In this document: positions 1 through 7,593 of the stretch, in pieces | Position numbering within the stretch: the stretch's first letter is position 1 | Layout: every line of letters starts with the position of its first letter | Source of the DNA: an uncultured Alphaproteobacteria bacterium | Lineage (GTDB): Bacteria > Pseudomonadota > Alphaproteobacteria > CALKHQ01 | Direction of reading: 5' to 3' | Assembly (NCBI GenBank): GCA_937988735.1 | Contig: CALKHQ010000225.1 | Coordinates: forward strand, 1 to 8,851 | DNA: 8,851 bases | Made by a program: the position numbers and the translations under genes | The notes under the pieces: model-generated | Seen by the model: only the letters and a program-made list of their open reading frames with translations | Told to the model about the DNA's origin: nothing | Databases searched by the model: none

Positions 1-1
1 G

Positions 2-118
2 GCCTATCGTGACGCCGGCGCGTCCGAGGCGGCCGCCGACCGCTACGGCGTCAACCTGCTCGCCTTCGTCCGCAACGAGGCGCTGAGCTTCCTCGAAGGG
101 GCGACGGCGCAGCAGTAG
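2..118 (+). CDS. C-terminal 38 residues of an unidentified protein (5' end outside window)
   Basis: The frame beginning at base 2 is open to a TAG at 116-118 and reads AYRDAGASEAAADRYGVNLL and onward, ending GATAQQ. Codon choice (GC-rich third positions) matches the neighbouring real genes. The tail looks like amphipathic helices (AAADRYG, NLLAFVRNEALSFLEG), with no cysteine or membrane segment. I do not recognise the family from so little sequence, so no function is proposed. It lies 189 bases upstream of the next gene on the same strand. No T-rich rho-independent terminator is visible after it. Confidence 0.7.
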   Translation, partial: AYRDAGASEAAADRYGVNLLAFVRNEALSFLEGATAQQ

Positions 119-168
119 CCGTCGCCGCGCCCGCGGTCACGTCGTCAATACGCATAGAATTCGTACAA

Positions 169-223
169 TTGACCGCCTGCGCCGGCGCCTTCCTTTAACC
201 TCGGCATAAGCGCACGGTCCTAG
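169..223 (+). promoter_or_regulatory. Candidate promoter region for the 785-aa gene
   Basis: This is the most AT-rich part of the left intergenic region. Two overlapping candidates are visible: TTGACC (169-174), 18 bases, CTTTAA (193-198); and TTAACC (195-200), 19 bases, CTAG (220-223). The second has exactly the spacing and several of the same spacer bases as the element upstream of the coiled-coil gene at 4735-4763, which favours it. Transcription would begin near 205 or 230, leaving a leader of roughly 80-100 bases that carries the hairpin at 260-289. This is sequence inference only. Confidence 0.45.
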
Positions 224-259
224 TTTCTCTTCCGTCGCCGCAGGAAGCGGACGGCGATT

Positions 260-289
260 CGGGGACGGAACCGCACGCGTCCGTCCCCG
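260..289 (+). other. Perfect 10-bp inverted repeat in the leader, directly before the ribosome binding site
   Basis: CGGGGACGGA (260-269) pairs perfectly with TCCGTCCCCG (280-289) across a 10-base loop. The stem ends one base before the purine-rich ribosome-binding region (291-300) of the 785-aa gene. No T-run follows, so it is a poor intrinsic terminator for the upstream gene. It could be a leader structure affecting translation or mRNA stability, or a protein operator; the sequence does not decide between these. Confidence 0.5.
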
Positions 290-307
290 CGGAAGGGGGA
301 CAGGACG

Positions 308-2665
308 TTGGCGGTAGCTGCTCGCGCGCTCTCGGACACCTTCGTGAATGCGGCGCCGCCGTCGCTGCTGCGCGGCGGCGTGTACGTGCCCTTCACGTCG
401 CCCCTGCTGATGATCGCGCGGCTGCGGCTGGACGAGGACGGCCGGCCGACGGCCCTGGTTCCGGCGCTCTCGGGCGGCCAGGGCTACTATGTGGTCCCGT
501 GGCCGATGCTGCCGGACCTCGTCAACATGACGATCTACGACCGGGCGCTGCACGAGGCGCTCGCCGGCATCCTCCACGCCGACCCGAATTTCGTGCGCAA
601 GAAGGCGCTGGAGGTCCGCCGCGCCGGGCTGTGCGGGCCGCGGGCAGCGGCGGTCGCGGCGGAGGAGTACGCCGCGGACATCGGCCGGCGCGAGAACATC
701 TTCTGCTTCCTCGTCCAGCGCATCGCGACCCAGGCCGGCCGCCCGATCGAGGGCCTCACCGCCGCCAACATGCGCTCGCCGGAGAACGTGGCCGCGCTGC
801 GCGGGCTGGCCGGGGTCATCGGCCTCTCGCCCGACCGGCTGGTCGAGCGGCTGGACGCGTGGTCGTCGCAGATCACGCTGCTCGGGCTCGCCCAGCGGGA
901 CCTGCGCGGCCCCGTCCGCCAGCAGCTCGGCGAGCTGCGCGCCATGTTCGACGTGATGGGCGAATGGGCCAGCAACGACCATCCGGAATATGTCGGCTCG
1001 GCCAAGCGCTGCCTCACCTCGGGCGAGGCGATCCTCGACCTGATCCAGTCGCAGATCACCCGCATCGACAACGAATGCGAGGACGCCCTCGGCATCATCG
1101 CCAACTGGGACGCCAACGCCAGCCTGCTGCGCTCGATCAGCAACTTCGCCGTCACCGCGATCCAGATCTGGCATGCCGCCACCGTCGAATGGCGCGCAGT
1201 CGCCGAGGAGCGCGACCGTCACGCGATGCGGGCCAAGATCGGCTTCATCGAGACGCTGCTGCCGGTGCTGGCGCCCAGCGACATGCTGAAGTTCCAGCGC
1301 AACCGGGCAACCCAGGAGCTGATGAAGGGCGGCGCGCGGCCGGTGCGCCGCCGGTTCAAGGGCCGGCGCTCCGCGGCGCAGGAACCGGAGGCGGGGCTGC
1401 GCGAGGCGGTCGCTGCCGCTGCCGGCGATCCCGACGAGGCGCTGGCGCACATGCTGTGCTGGCCCTTCCGCGGCCTGGTCCGCACGCGCGGCAGGGCGAT
1501 CCGGCCCGGCGACGTGCCGCAGACGGCGGTCGCCATGCTGGTCCGCCACCTGCGCAAGACCTGGTCCGCCCGCGACGTCGCCCGCTTCGAGTCCGTGCTC
1601 GCCGCCATCGACGATCCGGAGCGGTTCCGGCGCGAGGTGGACCAGCTGCGCAAGACCGTCCACCTGATGCTCGCCGAATGGCTCGGCTGGCACGGCGACC
1701 GGGGCAGCCCCCGGATGCGCGAGGACATGCCGCGGCCGCCGGACGTGCCGGAGCTCACCGACGACGAGGCCTATGCTGCCGAGATGATGATCGGCGTCTC
1801 GCACGTGGTGGCGCTGCTGAGCCAGCTGCCGCGGCCGCCGATCACGTGGCTCACCATCGACAACATGCGCCACATCGGCGGCACCCTCGAGGCGCTCGCC
1901 CGCTCCGGCTACCCCACCGCCGCGGTGGGCGCGCTGCACCTGGTGATGCGCGACCTCGCCGAGCCCTGCGACATCATCCAGACGCTGCGCCACATCGCCG
2001 CCCACCACGGCCCGCAGGTGACCGACCACCCCGCGATGCGCAGCATCGTCGATGCGCTGGTGGCGCGCCTCGCCGACCTGCGCGACGAGATCGCCACTGC
2101 GGCGGCCTGGTCCGACGGCTCCGACCGCCTGTCCCGGACGCTGGAGCGCTTCGTCGCCTGCGTGAACTCCGGGGTGATGACGCTGCCGCTGCGCCAGGAC
2201 GGCGGCGTGGCGGAGCGGGTGCGCGCGCTCGTCACCGAGGTGGGGGAGCTGCTGCGCACCGAGGTGCTGGAGCCGCTGGACCAGCGCGTGCTCGCCGCCT
2301 TCCCCGCCTGCGACGACCCCTTCGCCAACGACGAGGACGGCAAGATCGCCAACATCGCCGCGCTGCCGGACCACGACGCCCTGTGCTCGATCGAGGAGAC
2401 GCTCGACCTGATGCGGTGGCTGCGCGAGACGACCCGGATGTTCGACCTCAGCAATGCGCTGAACGCCGCCAAGCTCGCCGCGGGCGCCGCGGCGGAGAAG
2501 GTCTCCTCCCGGCTGCAGCAGGCGATGCTCCGGATGGGCACGGCGCAGTCGTCCCACCTGCGCTCGCACGTCATGTCCACCGTCTGGCTGATCGAGCGCC
2601 TGATCGGCGCCGACGCGGCCGACCGGCTGCGCAGGCGCACCGCCCAGCTCGCGCCGGAGCGCTGA
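308..2665 (+). CDS. Large unknown helical protein (785 aa), TTG start
   Basis: I do not recognise this family. The frame is open from a TAG at 221, and no ATG or GTG occurs before the TTG at 308. That TTG is preceded by an AAGGGGGA ribosome-binding site (293-300) with 7 bases of spacing; a GTG at 344 (residue 13) is the only nearby alternative and lacks such a site. The first ~70 residues look beta-rich (GGVYVPFTS, GGQGYYVVPW). The rest appears almost wholly alpha-helical, with many Arg/Glu/Leu-rich helices. A basic patch (VRRRFKGRRS, about residues 345-355) and a low-complexity Ala/Glu linker separate two helical halves. There is no signal peptide, clear membrane segment or nucleotide-binding motif, so a soluble cytoplasmic protein is expected. 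The gene ends 72 bases before the ABC ATPase pair on the same strand with no terminator between, so co-transcription is possible, but nothing ties it to peptide transport. Confidence 0.85.
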   Translation: MAVAARALSDTFVNAAPPSLLRGGVYVPFTSPLLMIARLRLDEDGRPTALVPALSGGQGYYVVPWPMLPDLVNMTIYDRALHEALAGILHADPNFVRKKALEVRRAGLCGPRAAAVAAEEYAADIGRRENIFCFLVQRIATQAGRPIEGLTAANMRSPENVAALRGLAGVIGLSPDRLVERLDAWSSQITLLGLAQRDLRGPVRQQLGELRAMFDVMGEWASNDHPEYVGSAKRCLTSGEAILDLIQSQITRIDNECEDALGIIANWDANASLLRSISNFAVTAIQIWHAATVEWRAVAEERDRHAMRAKIGFIETLLPVLAPSDMLKFQRNRATQELMKGGARPVRRRFKGRRSAAQEPEAGLREAVAAAAGDPDEALAHMLCWPFRGLVRTRGRAIRPGDVPQTAVAMLVRHLRKTWSARDVARFESVLAAIDDPERFRREVDQLRKTVHLMLAEWLGWHGDRGSPRMREDMPRPPDVPELTDDEAYAAEMMIGVSHVVALLSQLPRPPITWLTIDNMRHIGGTLEALARSGYPTAAVGALHLVMRDLAEPCDIIQTLRHIAAHHGPQVTDHPAMRSIVDALVARLADLRDEIATAAAWSDGSDRLSRTLERFVACVNSGVMTLPLRQDGGVAERVRALVTEVGELLRTEVLEPLDQRVLAAFPACDDPFANDEDGKIANIAALPDHDALCSIEETLDLMRWLRETTRMFDLSNALNAAKLAAGAAAEKVSSRLQQAMLRMGTAQSSHLRSHVMSTVWLIERLIGADAADRLRRRTAQLAPER

Positions 2666-2737
2666 TCCGGCCCGCCCGCGGGCAGCGCAGGCCGCGTGCG
2701 GGTGGCGGCACCGGGCCGCATGTCCTATGGTGCCGGG

Positions 2738-3699
2738 ATGGCGCTGCTGGAGATCAGGAACCTCTCCGTCGTCTTCCCCACCGGCTCGGGGATGTTCTCG
2801 GCCGTGGACGGCGTCGATCTCGACGTCGAGCCCGGCGAGGTGCTGGGCATCGTCGGCGAGAGCGGGTCGGGCAAGTCCGTCGCCATGCTCGCGGTGATGG
2901 GGCTCGTTCCCTATCCCGGCGTCGTGTCCGCCGACGTGCTCGCCTTCGACGGCATCGACCTGCGCCGGCTCTCGCCCCGTCGCCGCCGCCAGCTGGTCGG
3001 CAAGGACATGGCGATGATCTTCCAGGAGCCGGTCACCAGCCTCAACCCCTGCTTCACCGTCGGCTTCCAGCTCACCGAGGCGCTGAAGGCCCACATCGGC
3101 GGCACGCGCCGCTGGCGGCGCGAGCGGGCAATCGAGCTGCTGGACCGCGTCGGCATTCCGGCGCCCGCCCAGCGGCTGCGCGCCTTCCCGCACCAGCTCT
3201 CGGGCGGCATGTGCCAGCGCGTGATGATCGCCATGGCCATCTCCTGCAACCCGCGGCTGCTGATCGCGGACGAGCCGACCACCGCCCTCGACGTCACCAT
3301 CCAGGCCCAGATCCTCGACCTGCTGCGCGAGGTGCAGGCGGCGAGCGGGATGTCGCTGGTGCTGATCACCCACGACATGGGCGTGGTCGCCGAGACCGCG
3401 GGCCGGGTCGCGGTCATGTACGCCGGCCAGGTCATGGAGCAGGCGCCGGCCGACGTGCTGTTCGCGCGCCCGCGCCATCCCTACACCGCGGCGCTGCTGG
3501 ACGCGCTGCCGGAGCGGAGCCTGGACCGCGACCGGCTGGCCACGATCCCCGGCGTGGTGCCGGGCGCCTATGACCGGCCTCGCGGCTGCCTGTTCAACCC
3601 GCGCTGCGCCTATGCCGACGCCCGCTGCCGGGCCGAGCGCCCGGAGATGGGCGCCGACCAGGTGCGCTGCCACTACCCGCTCGGCCGGTCGCTCGCCGC

Positions 3700-3703
<4 letters not shown>
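2738..3703 (+). CDS. dppD: Peptide/nickel-type ABC transporter ATP-binding protein (DppD/OppD-like)
   Basis: This is an ATPase subunit of a di/oligopeptide importer that would drive uptake through an inner-membrane permease pair. Visible motifs in the 321-aa product are Walker A GESGSGKS (40-47), Q-loop Gln96, signature LSGGMCQ (154-160), Walker B LLIADEP with catalytic Glu179, D-loop ALD, and H-loop His212. The C-terminal oligopeptide-transporter extension has HPYTAALLDALP followed by four cysteines (284, 290, 297, 311). In this family such cysteines are associated with an iron-sulfur cluster. I chose ATG 2738 (MALLEIRNLSVVF) over an in-frame upstream start at 2696 because family members begin just before this beta strand; no good ribosome-binding site is seen at either. 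Its stop overlaps the start of the next ATPase gene (ATGA). The symbol reflects family resemblance; the true substrate (dipeptide, oligopeptide, nickel, other) cannot be read from the ATPase. Confidence 0.93.
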
Positions 3704-4713
<1,010 letters not shown>

Positions 4714-4734
4714 CCGCTCCCCCTTCCGCGCCGG

Positions 4735-4763
4735 TTAACCCTGTCGAAAGCCGACGCCGCTAG
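4735..4763 (+). promoter_or_regulatory. Candidate promoter of the coiled-coil gene
   Basis: TTAACC (4735-4740) is followed after exactly 19 bases by CTAG (4760-4763). The same hexamer, spacing and tetramer, plus shared spacer bases (AAGC and ACG at matching offsets), occur at 195-223. Read as a -35 and a GCTAG-type -10 box, transcription would begin near 4770, about 25 bases before the start codon. A ribosome-binding site GAGGAG at 4784-4789 lies six bases before the ATG. Confidence 0.5.
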
Positions 4764-4795
4764 CCTCGTCGCCAGACGCCTGTGAGGAGCTTGTC

Positions 4796-5509
4796 ATGGC
4801 CGGACTGGACGATCTTCGGAAGCGCGTGGAGGCCGCCGAACAGCGCTTCGGGCTGATCGCAAGCCGCAATCACAAGTACAGCGAGCGGCTGACGAGCCTC
4901 GTCGCGCAGATGGAGCGTTCCCACGCCGAGCAGCGGCAGGAGATCGCCGCGCTCGGCGCGCGCATCGGCCAGCTCGAGCAGGAGAACGCGGAGCTCCGGT
5001 CGATGCTGATGGGCCTGCTGCACGCGATCGAGAGCGGTGGCGACGCGGTCGTCGACCATGCGCTGCGCGACCTGGAGCATCGTGTCGGGCGGCTGGTCGG
5101 CACCGCGACGGCGGCGGTGCGTGCCGCGTCGGAGATCGCGCCGGCGGGAGCCGACGAGGACCAGGAGGTGCGCGTCCGCCGGCCGCCCGAGCCGGAGACG
5201 GTGACCATCGACGACGTGCCGGAAGCCGAGATGCTGCCCGGTTCGGCCAGCGAGCTCCTCGACCGGGTCGAGGCTGCCGCCAGCGCGCTGCTGGCCTCCG
5301 GTCTGGGCGGCGACGGGGACGCCGACGGGGGGCTCGGCGAGGAGATTGAGGCGCTGCTCGAGTCCGCGATCCACGGCGCGCCGGTGATCGGCATCGACGC
5401 CGTGCCCGCCCGCCCGGCCGGGGCGGAGGAGGCGGGGGACGACGCTGCGGCGCCGGAGGCGGACGCCGCTCCGGATGTCGGCGCGGACGCGGCCCGCAGC
5501 GCAGCCTGA
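4796..5509 (+). CDS. Coiled-coil protein with acidic disordered tail (237 aa), function unknown
   Basis: The ATG at 4796 follows GAGGAG (4784-4789) with six bases of spacing, a confident start. Residues 4-80 form a long amphipathic, probably coiled-coil helix (LRKRVEAAEQRF, then LGARIGQLEQENAELRSML) that ends in LLHAIESGG. A short helix DLEHRVGRLVG lies near residues 90-101. From about residue 115 the protein is rich in Ala, Asp, Glu and Pro, broken by a more ordered stretch (SELLDRVEAAASALLAS, EEIEALLESAIHG), and it ends in an Ala/Asp-rich tail of strongly acidic, disordered character. No signal peptide, membrane segment or catalytic motif is seen. Similar short coiled-coil hypotheticals with an LRxMLxxLLxAIExG-like motif seem familiar from Rhodospirillales, but I know no function. 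A scaffolding or oligomeric role is only a guess. It has its own predicted promoter, 82 bases after the ATPase pair. Confidence 0.85.
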   Translation: MAGLDDLRKRVEAAEQRFGLIASRNHKYSERLTSLVAQMERSHAEQRQEIAALGARIGQLEQENAELRSMLMGLLHAIESGGDAVVDHALRDLEHRVGRLVGTATAAVRAASEIAPAGADEDQEVRVRRPPEPETVTIDDVPEAEMLPGSASELLDRVEAAASALLASGLGGDGDADGGLGEEIEALLESAIHGAPVIGIDAVPARPAGAEEAGDDAAAPEADAAPDVGADAARSAA

Positions 5510-5510
5510 C

Positions 5511-5555
5511 CGCCGGTTTCGCCCCCGCCGGTTTCGCCCCCGCCGGTTTCGCCCT
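5511..5555. repeat. Three tandem copies of a 15-bp repeat between a stop codon and a -35 box
   Basis: CGCCGGTTTCGCCCC occurs at 5511-5525 and 5526-5540, and with one terminal change (final C to T) at 5541-5555. The array begins one base after the upstream stop codon. Its single variant base is the first T of the TTGACC -35 hexamer at 5555-5560. It may be simple tandem duplication, or repeated operator half-sites in phase with the promoter (15 bp is about 1.4 helical turns). Confidence 0.9.
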
Positions 5556-5583
5556 TGACCTCGCCCCCGCGGCGCGCACACTG
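5555..5583 (+). promoter_or_regulatory. Candidate promoter of the dienelactone hydrolase gene
   Basis: TTGACC (5555-5560) is followed after 19 bases by ACTG (5580-5583), the same geometry as the two TTAACC-N19-CTAG elements but with a weaker -10. Transcription would start near 5590. A purine-rich AAGGGG (5599-5604) nine bases before the ATG can serve as ribosome-binding site, with GAAAGG lying closer in. Confidence 0.4.
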
Positions 5584-5613
5584 CCGCCGCCACACAGCAA
5601 GGGGTGAAAGGTC

Positions 5614-6288
5614 ATGGGCGCGACGGTCAACCTGACGGCGGGCGACAGCCACAGCTTCCGGGCCTACATCGCCGAGCCTTCCGGAACGCCGCGGTTCGGC
5701 CTGGTGGTGATCCAGGAGATTTTCGGCCTCAACGACCACATCCGCGGCCTCGCCGACGGCTTCGCGCGCGACGGTATCTTCGTCGTGGCGCCGGCGCTGT
5801 TCGACCGGGTCGAGCGCGGGGTCGAACTCGGCTACAGCGGCGACGACGTCGTCCGCGGGCGCGAGATCCGGGGCCGGCTCGGCTGGGACGCGCCGCTGGT
5901 GGACATCGCCGCCGCCGCCCGCATCGCACGGATCGGGGGCCGGGTCGGCGTTGTCGGCTACTGCTGGGGCGGCTCGCTCGCCTGGCTCAGCGCGACCCGG
6001 CTCGCCGGCACCGTGGACGCCGCGGTCGGCTACTACGGCGGCCAGATCCACGACTTCCGCACCGAAACCCCGAAGGTTCCGGTGATGCTGCACTTCGGAG
6101 AGACCGACCCGCTGATCCCGCCCGACCACGTCGCCGCCATCCGTACCGCCCAACCGGACGTGCCGGTCCACACCTACCCCGCCGGCCACGGCTTCAGCTG
6201 CGACGCCCGCGCCGACTTCCACGCCGAAAGCGCCCGGCTCGCCCGCACCCGCACCCTCGCCTTCCTCGCCGAAAAGCTGGGGGGATAG
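5614..6288 (+). CDS. Dienelactone hydrolase family protein (alpha/beta hydrolase)
   Basis: This is a 224-aa alpha/beta-hydrolase of the dienelactone hydrolase (carboxymethylenebutenolidase) family, close to the family's usual length of about 230. The Cys-Asp-His triad is intact: Cys117 in the nucleophile elbow GYCWGG, Asp165 in HFGETDPLIP, His192 in PAGHGFSCD. The conserved acidic residue after strand 1 is present as Glu35 in VVIQEIFGLNDHIR, the element that positions the cysteine in characterised enzymes. No signal peptide is visible, so it is likely cytoplasmic. Family members hydrolyse dienelactone in chlorocatechol degradation, but many chromosomal copies, including those without a catechol gene cluster as here, have unknown physiological esters or lactones as substrates. 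It has its own predicted promoter and converges on the SDR-like gene. Confidence 0.93.
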   Translation: MGATVNLTAGDSHSFRAYIAEPSGTPRFGLVVIQEIFGLNDHIRGLADGFARDGIFVVAPALFDRVERGVELGYSGDDVVRGREIRGRLGWDAPLVDIAAAARIARIGGRVGVVGYCWGGSLAWLSATRLAGTVDAAVGYYGGQIHDFRTETPKVPVMLHFGETDPLIPPDHVAAIRTAQPDVPVHTYPAGHGFSCDARADFHAESARLARTRTLAFLAEKLGG

Positions 6289-6347
6289 CTCGCCTCCGCG
6301 GTCCGGCGCAGCCGGCCATCTCGCGCAAACGCTCTCTCCCCGCACCC

Positions 6348-6379
6348 CGTCGTGGTCCGCCTCGACCGGACCACCCACG
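6348..6379 (+). repeat. Palindromic intergenic repeat, copy 1 (complete)
   Basis: An 8-bp perfect stem GTGGTCCG (6352-6359) / CGGACCAC (6367-6374) with a 7-base loop is flanked by CGTC on the left and CCACG on the right. The same flanks surround the complete copy at 7375-7406. It lies between two convergent genes and could also act as a bidirectional transcription barrier, though no T-run follows on either strand. Confidence 0.8.
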
Positions 6380-6406
6380 CGGCAGGGGCCGCGCACGGGC
6401 CGGGCC

Positions 6407-6427
6407 CCGGAGCATGACGTGGTGGGG
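6407..6427 (-). repeat. Palindromic intergenic repeat, copy 2 (half element, inverted)
   Basis: On the minus strand this reads CCCCACCACG then TCATGCTCCGG, matching the left arm and 5' flank of the complete copy at 7375-7406 apart from a 3-base ACC difference. The matching right arm is missing. With copy 1 it forms a head-to-head pair 27 bases apart, filling much of the 177-base gap (6289-6465) between the hydrolase and SDR genes. Nothing else is seen in that gap. Confidence 0.65.
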
Positions 6428-6465
6428 GCGGTCACCGCACCCGGGCACCCCTCGGCCGCCGCGCC

Positions 6466-7158
6466 TCAGAACGTCTCCACCCACGGGCGCAGCTCCACCT
6501 CCCAGGTCCAGGCGCTGCGCGGCTGGCAGGCGATGTGCCAGTAGGTGGCGGCGATGGCGTCGGGGTCGAGCGCGCTGTCGGGCCGGTCGCCCACCTGCGG
6601 CACCCGCCCGGACCGGATGGCGCCGTCGATGACGAAGTGGGCGACGTGGATGTTCTGCGGCGCCAGCTCGCGCGCCATCGCCTGGGCCAGCCCGCGCTGG
6701 GCGAACTTGCCCATGGCGAAGGCGGAGGACCGGGCGTAGCCCTTCACGCTGGCGCTGGCCCCGGTGAACAGGATCGCGCCGCGGCCGAGGGCGAGCATGC
6801 GCCGTGCCGCCGCCTGGCCGACGAGAAACGCGCCATAGCCGGTGACGGCGAGCGCCTCGCGCACCGCCGCGCGGTCCAGCTCCACCAGCGGCCCGCGCAC
6901 CCGGCTGCTGGGGTTGTAGACCACCAGGTCCGGCGTCCCCAGCGCCGTCTCGAGGTCGGCGAACAGCCGGTCCACGTCCTCCGGCACCGCGGCGTCGCAG
7001 GCGAACGCCCGCGCGCCCGTCTCCGCGCACAGCGCCGCCAGCTTCTCCGGCCGCCGCGCCGCCAGCGCCACCTTCAGCCCCTCGCGCGCGAACAGCCGGG
7101 CGAGCGATGCGCTGAGTCCCGATCCCGCGCCGACGATCAGTGCCATGTCGAACGTCAT
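6466..7158 (-). CDS. Short-chain dehydrogenase/reductase-fold protein lacking the catalytic Tyr
   Basis: This 230-aa Rossmann-fold protein of the SDR superfamily has the cofactor loop GAGSGL (residues 10-15). ARR at 34-36 after strand 2 suggests NADP(H) preference. The catalytic tetrad is incomplete. Ser135 (TGAS) and Lys151 are in place, but the YxxxK tyrosine is Phe147 (FAMGK). The structural NNAG is NPSS (82-85), and the active-site Asn of helix 4 appears to be Thr106 (AVTGYG). The continuation KFAQRGLAQAMARELAPQNIHV and the IDGAI motif are typical of a group of SDR-like proteins that share the Phe, so this looks like a subfamily trait and not decay. The start is clear: AGGAGG (7171-7166, minus strand) lies seven bases before the ATG. 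Redox activity by the classical mechanism is doubtful; substrate is unknown. It converges on the hydrolase gene. Confidence 0.9.
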   Translation of the reverse strand: MTFDMALIVGAGSGLSASLARLFAREGLKVALAARRPEKLAALCAETGARAFACDAAVPEDVDRLFADLETALGTPDLVVYNPSSRVRGPLVELDRAAVREALAVTGYGAFLVGQAAARRMLALGRGAILFTGASASVKGYARSSAFAMGKFAQRGLAQAMARELAPQNIHVAHFVIDGAIRSGRVPQVGDRPDSALDPDAIAATYWHIACQPRSAWTWEVELRPWVETF

Positions 7159-7263
7159 CCCCGCTCCTCCTGCTCCGCCCCGCCTGCATCACCTGTGCCC
7201 GCCGCTGCGCCCGGGCAAGAGCCCGGCCCCGGATCTGCGCCGGCCAGCCCTGCGCGGCCCCGA

Positions 7264-7290
7264 CCGCTCCGGTCCATCCGGACCACGACG
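7264..7290 (-). repeat. Palindromic intergenic repeat, copy 3 (degenerate, inverted)
   Basis: On the minus strand it begins CGTCGTGGTCCGG, sharing the flank and left arm of copy 1 (6348-6359). A shortened centre and an imperfect right arm (GACCGGAGC) follow. The 14 bases TCCGGACCACGACG (7277-7290, plus strand) recur exactly at 7471-7484. Confidence 0.65.
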
Positions 7291-7374
7291 ATGAAGGGTG
7301 GCAACGACACGACCTCAGGCCCGGTCACCCCGTGAGCGTCGGTGCGGAAGGGTGACGGCTCGTCCCCACCACCA

Positions 7375-7406
7375 CGTCATGCTCCGGCCTGACCGGAGCA
7401 TCCACG
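7375..7406 (+). repeat. Palindromic intergenic repeat, copy 4 (complete)
   Basis: A 9-bp perfect stem ATGCTCCGG (7379-7387) / CCGGAGCAT (7393-7401) with loop CCTGA is flanked by CGTC and CCACG as in copy 1. Similarity to copy 1 continues for about 15 bases past CCACG (GGCAG core), so the repeat unit extends beyond the hairpin. The CGTCAT-stem-TTGA/CTGA-stem-CATCCACG layout resembles intergenic palindromes common in alphaproteobacteria. Confidence 0.8.
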
Positions 7407-7470
7407 GGGCAGCCGCAGCGCCTGTCGTCCGATGGCTTCCTCCGCCGCCGCAGCATCGTGGCAGCTGCCG

Positions 7471-7484
7471 TCCGGACCACGACG
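7471..7484 (-). repeat. Palindromic intergenic repeat, copy 5 (half element, inverted)
   Basis: TCCGGACCACGACG on the plus strand is identical to bases 7277-7290 in copy 3, and 12 of its 14 bases match the complement of copy 1. Only one arm remains. It follows complete copy 4 by 64 bases in inverted orientation, the same plus-then-minus arrangement as copies 1 and 2. Confidence 0.6.
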
Positions 7485-7563
7485 GCCGGGTTTCGGGCGC
7501 CGCGCACGGGATCACGCAGTGGGGAGAGGACGAAGGCCGGGCGGAACGCTGCCAGCTTGGAGA

Positions 7564-7593
7564 ACAATACAGGAACAACCCCCACCCTGTCAA
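7564..7593 (-). promoter_or_regulatory. Near-consensus sigma-70-type promoter with no obvious gene
   Basis: On the minus strand, TTGACA (7593-7588) is separated by 18 bases from TATTGT (7569-7564). This is the best -35/-10 pair in the window and lies in a local AT-rich patch just after rnpB. Transcription would begin near 7557 and run through the repeat region towards the SDR gene about 400 bases away. It could drive the SDR gene with a long leader, a small RNA, or be a remnant of a lost gene's promoter. Confidence 0.5.

Noticed and set aside
2696..2737. Upstream start for the first ATPase (14 extra residues)
   Set aside because: The extension has no ribosome-binding site and no family resemblance, while the internal ATG at 2738 fits the usual N-terminus.
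499..3573. A 1024-residue open frame on the plus strand in another frame
   Set aside because: It is an Arg/Ala/Gly/Pro-rich shadow spanning two real genes and the intergenic region between them, with no domain or ribosome-binding site.
4870..6435. A 521-residue minus-strand open frame
   Set aside because: It is antisense to the coiled-coil and hydrolase genes, crosses the tandem repeats, and shows no recognisable protein features; the plus-strand genes have catalytic motifs and ribosome-binding sites.
7325..7585. Possible 86-residue gene on the minus strand downstream of rnpB
   Set aside because: Its start lies inside the predicted promoter, it has no ribosome-binding site, and its second half is translated palindromic repeat.
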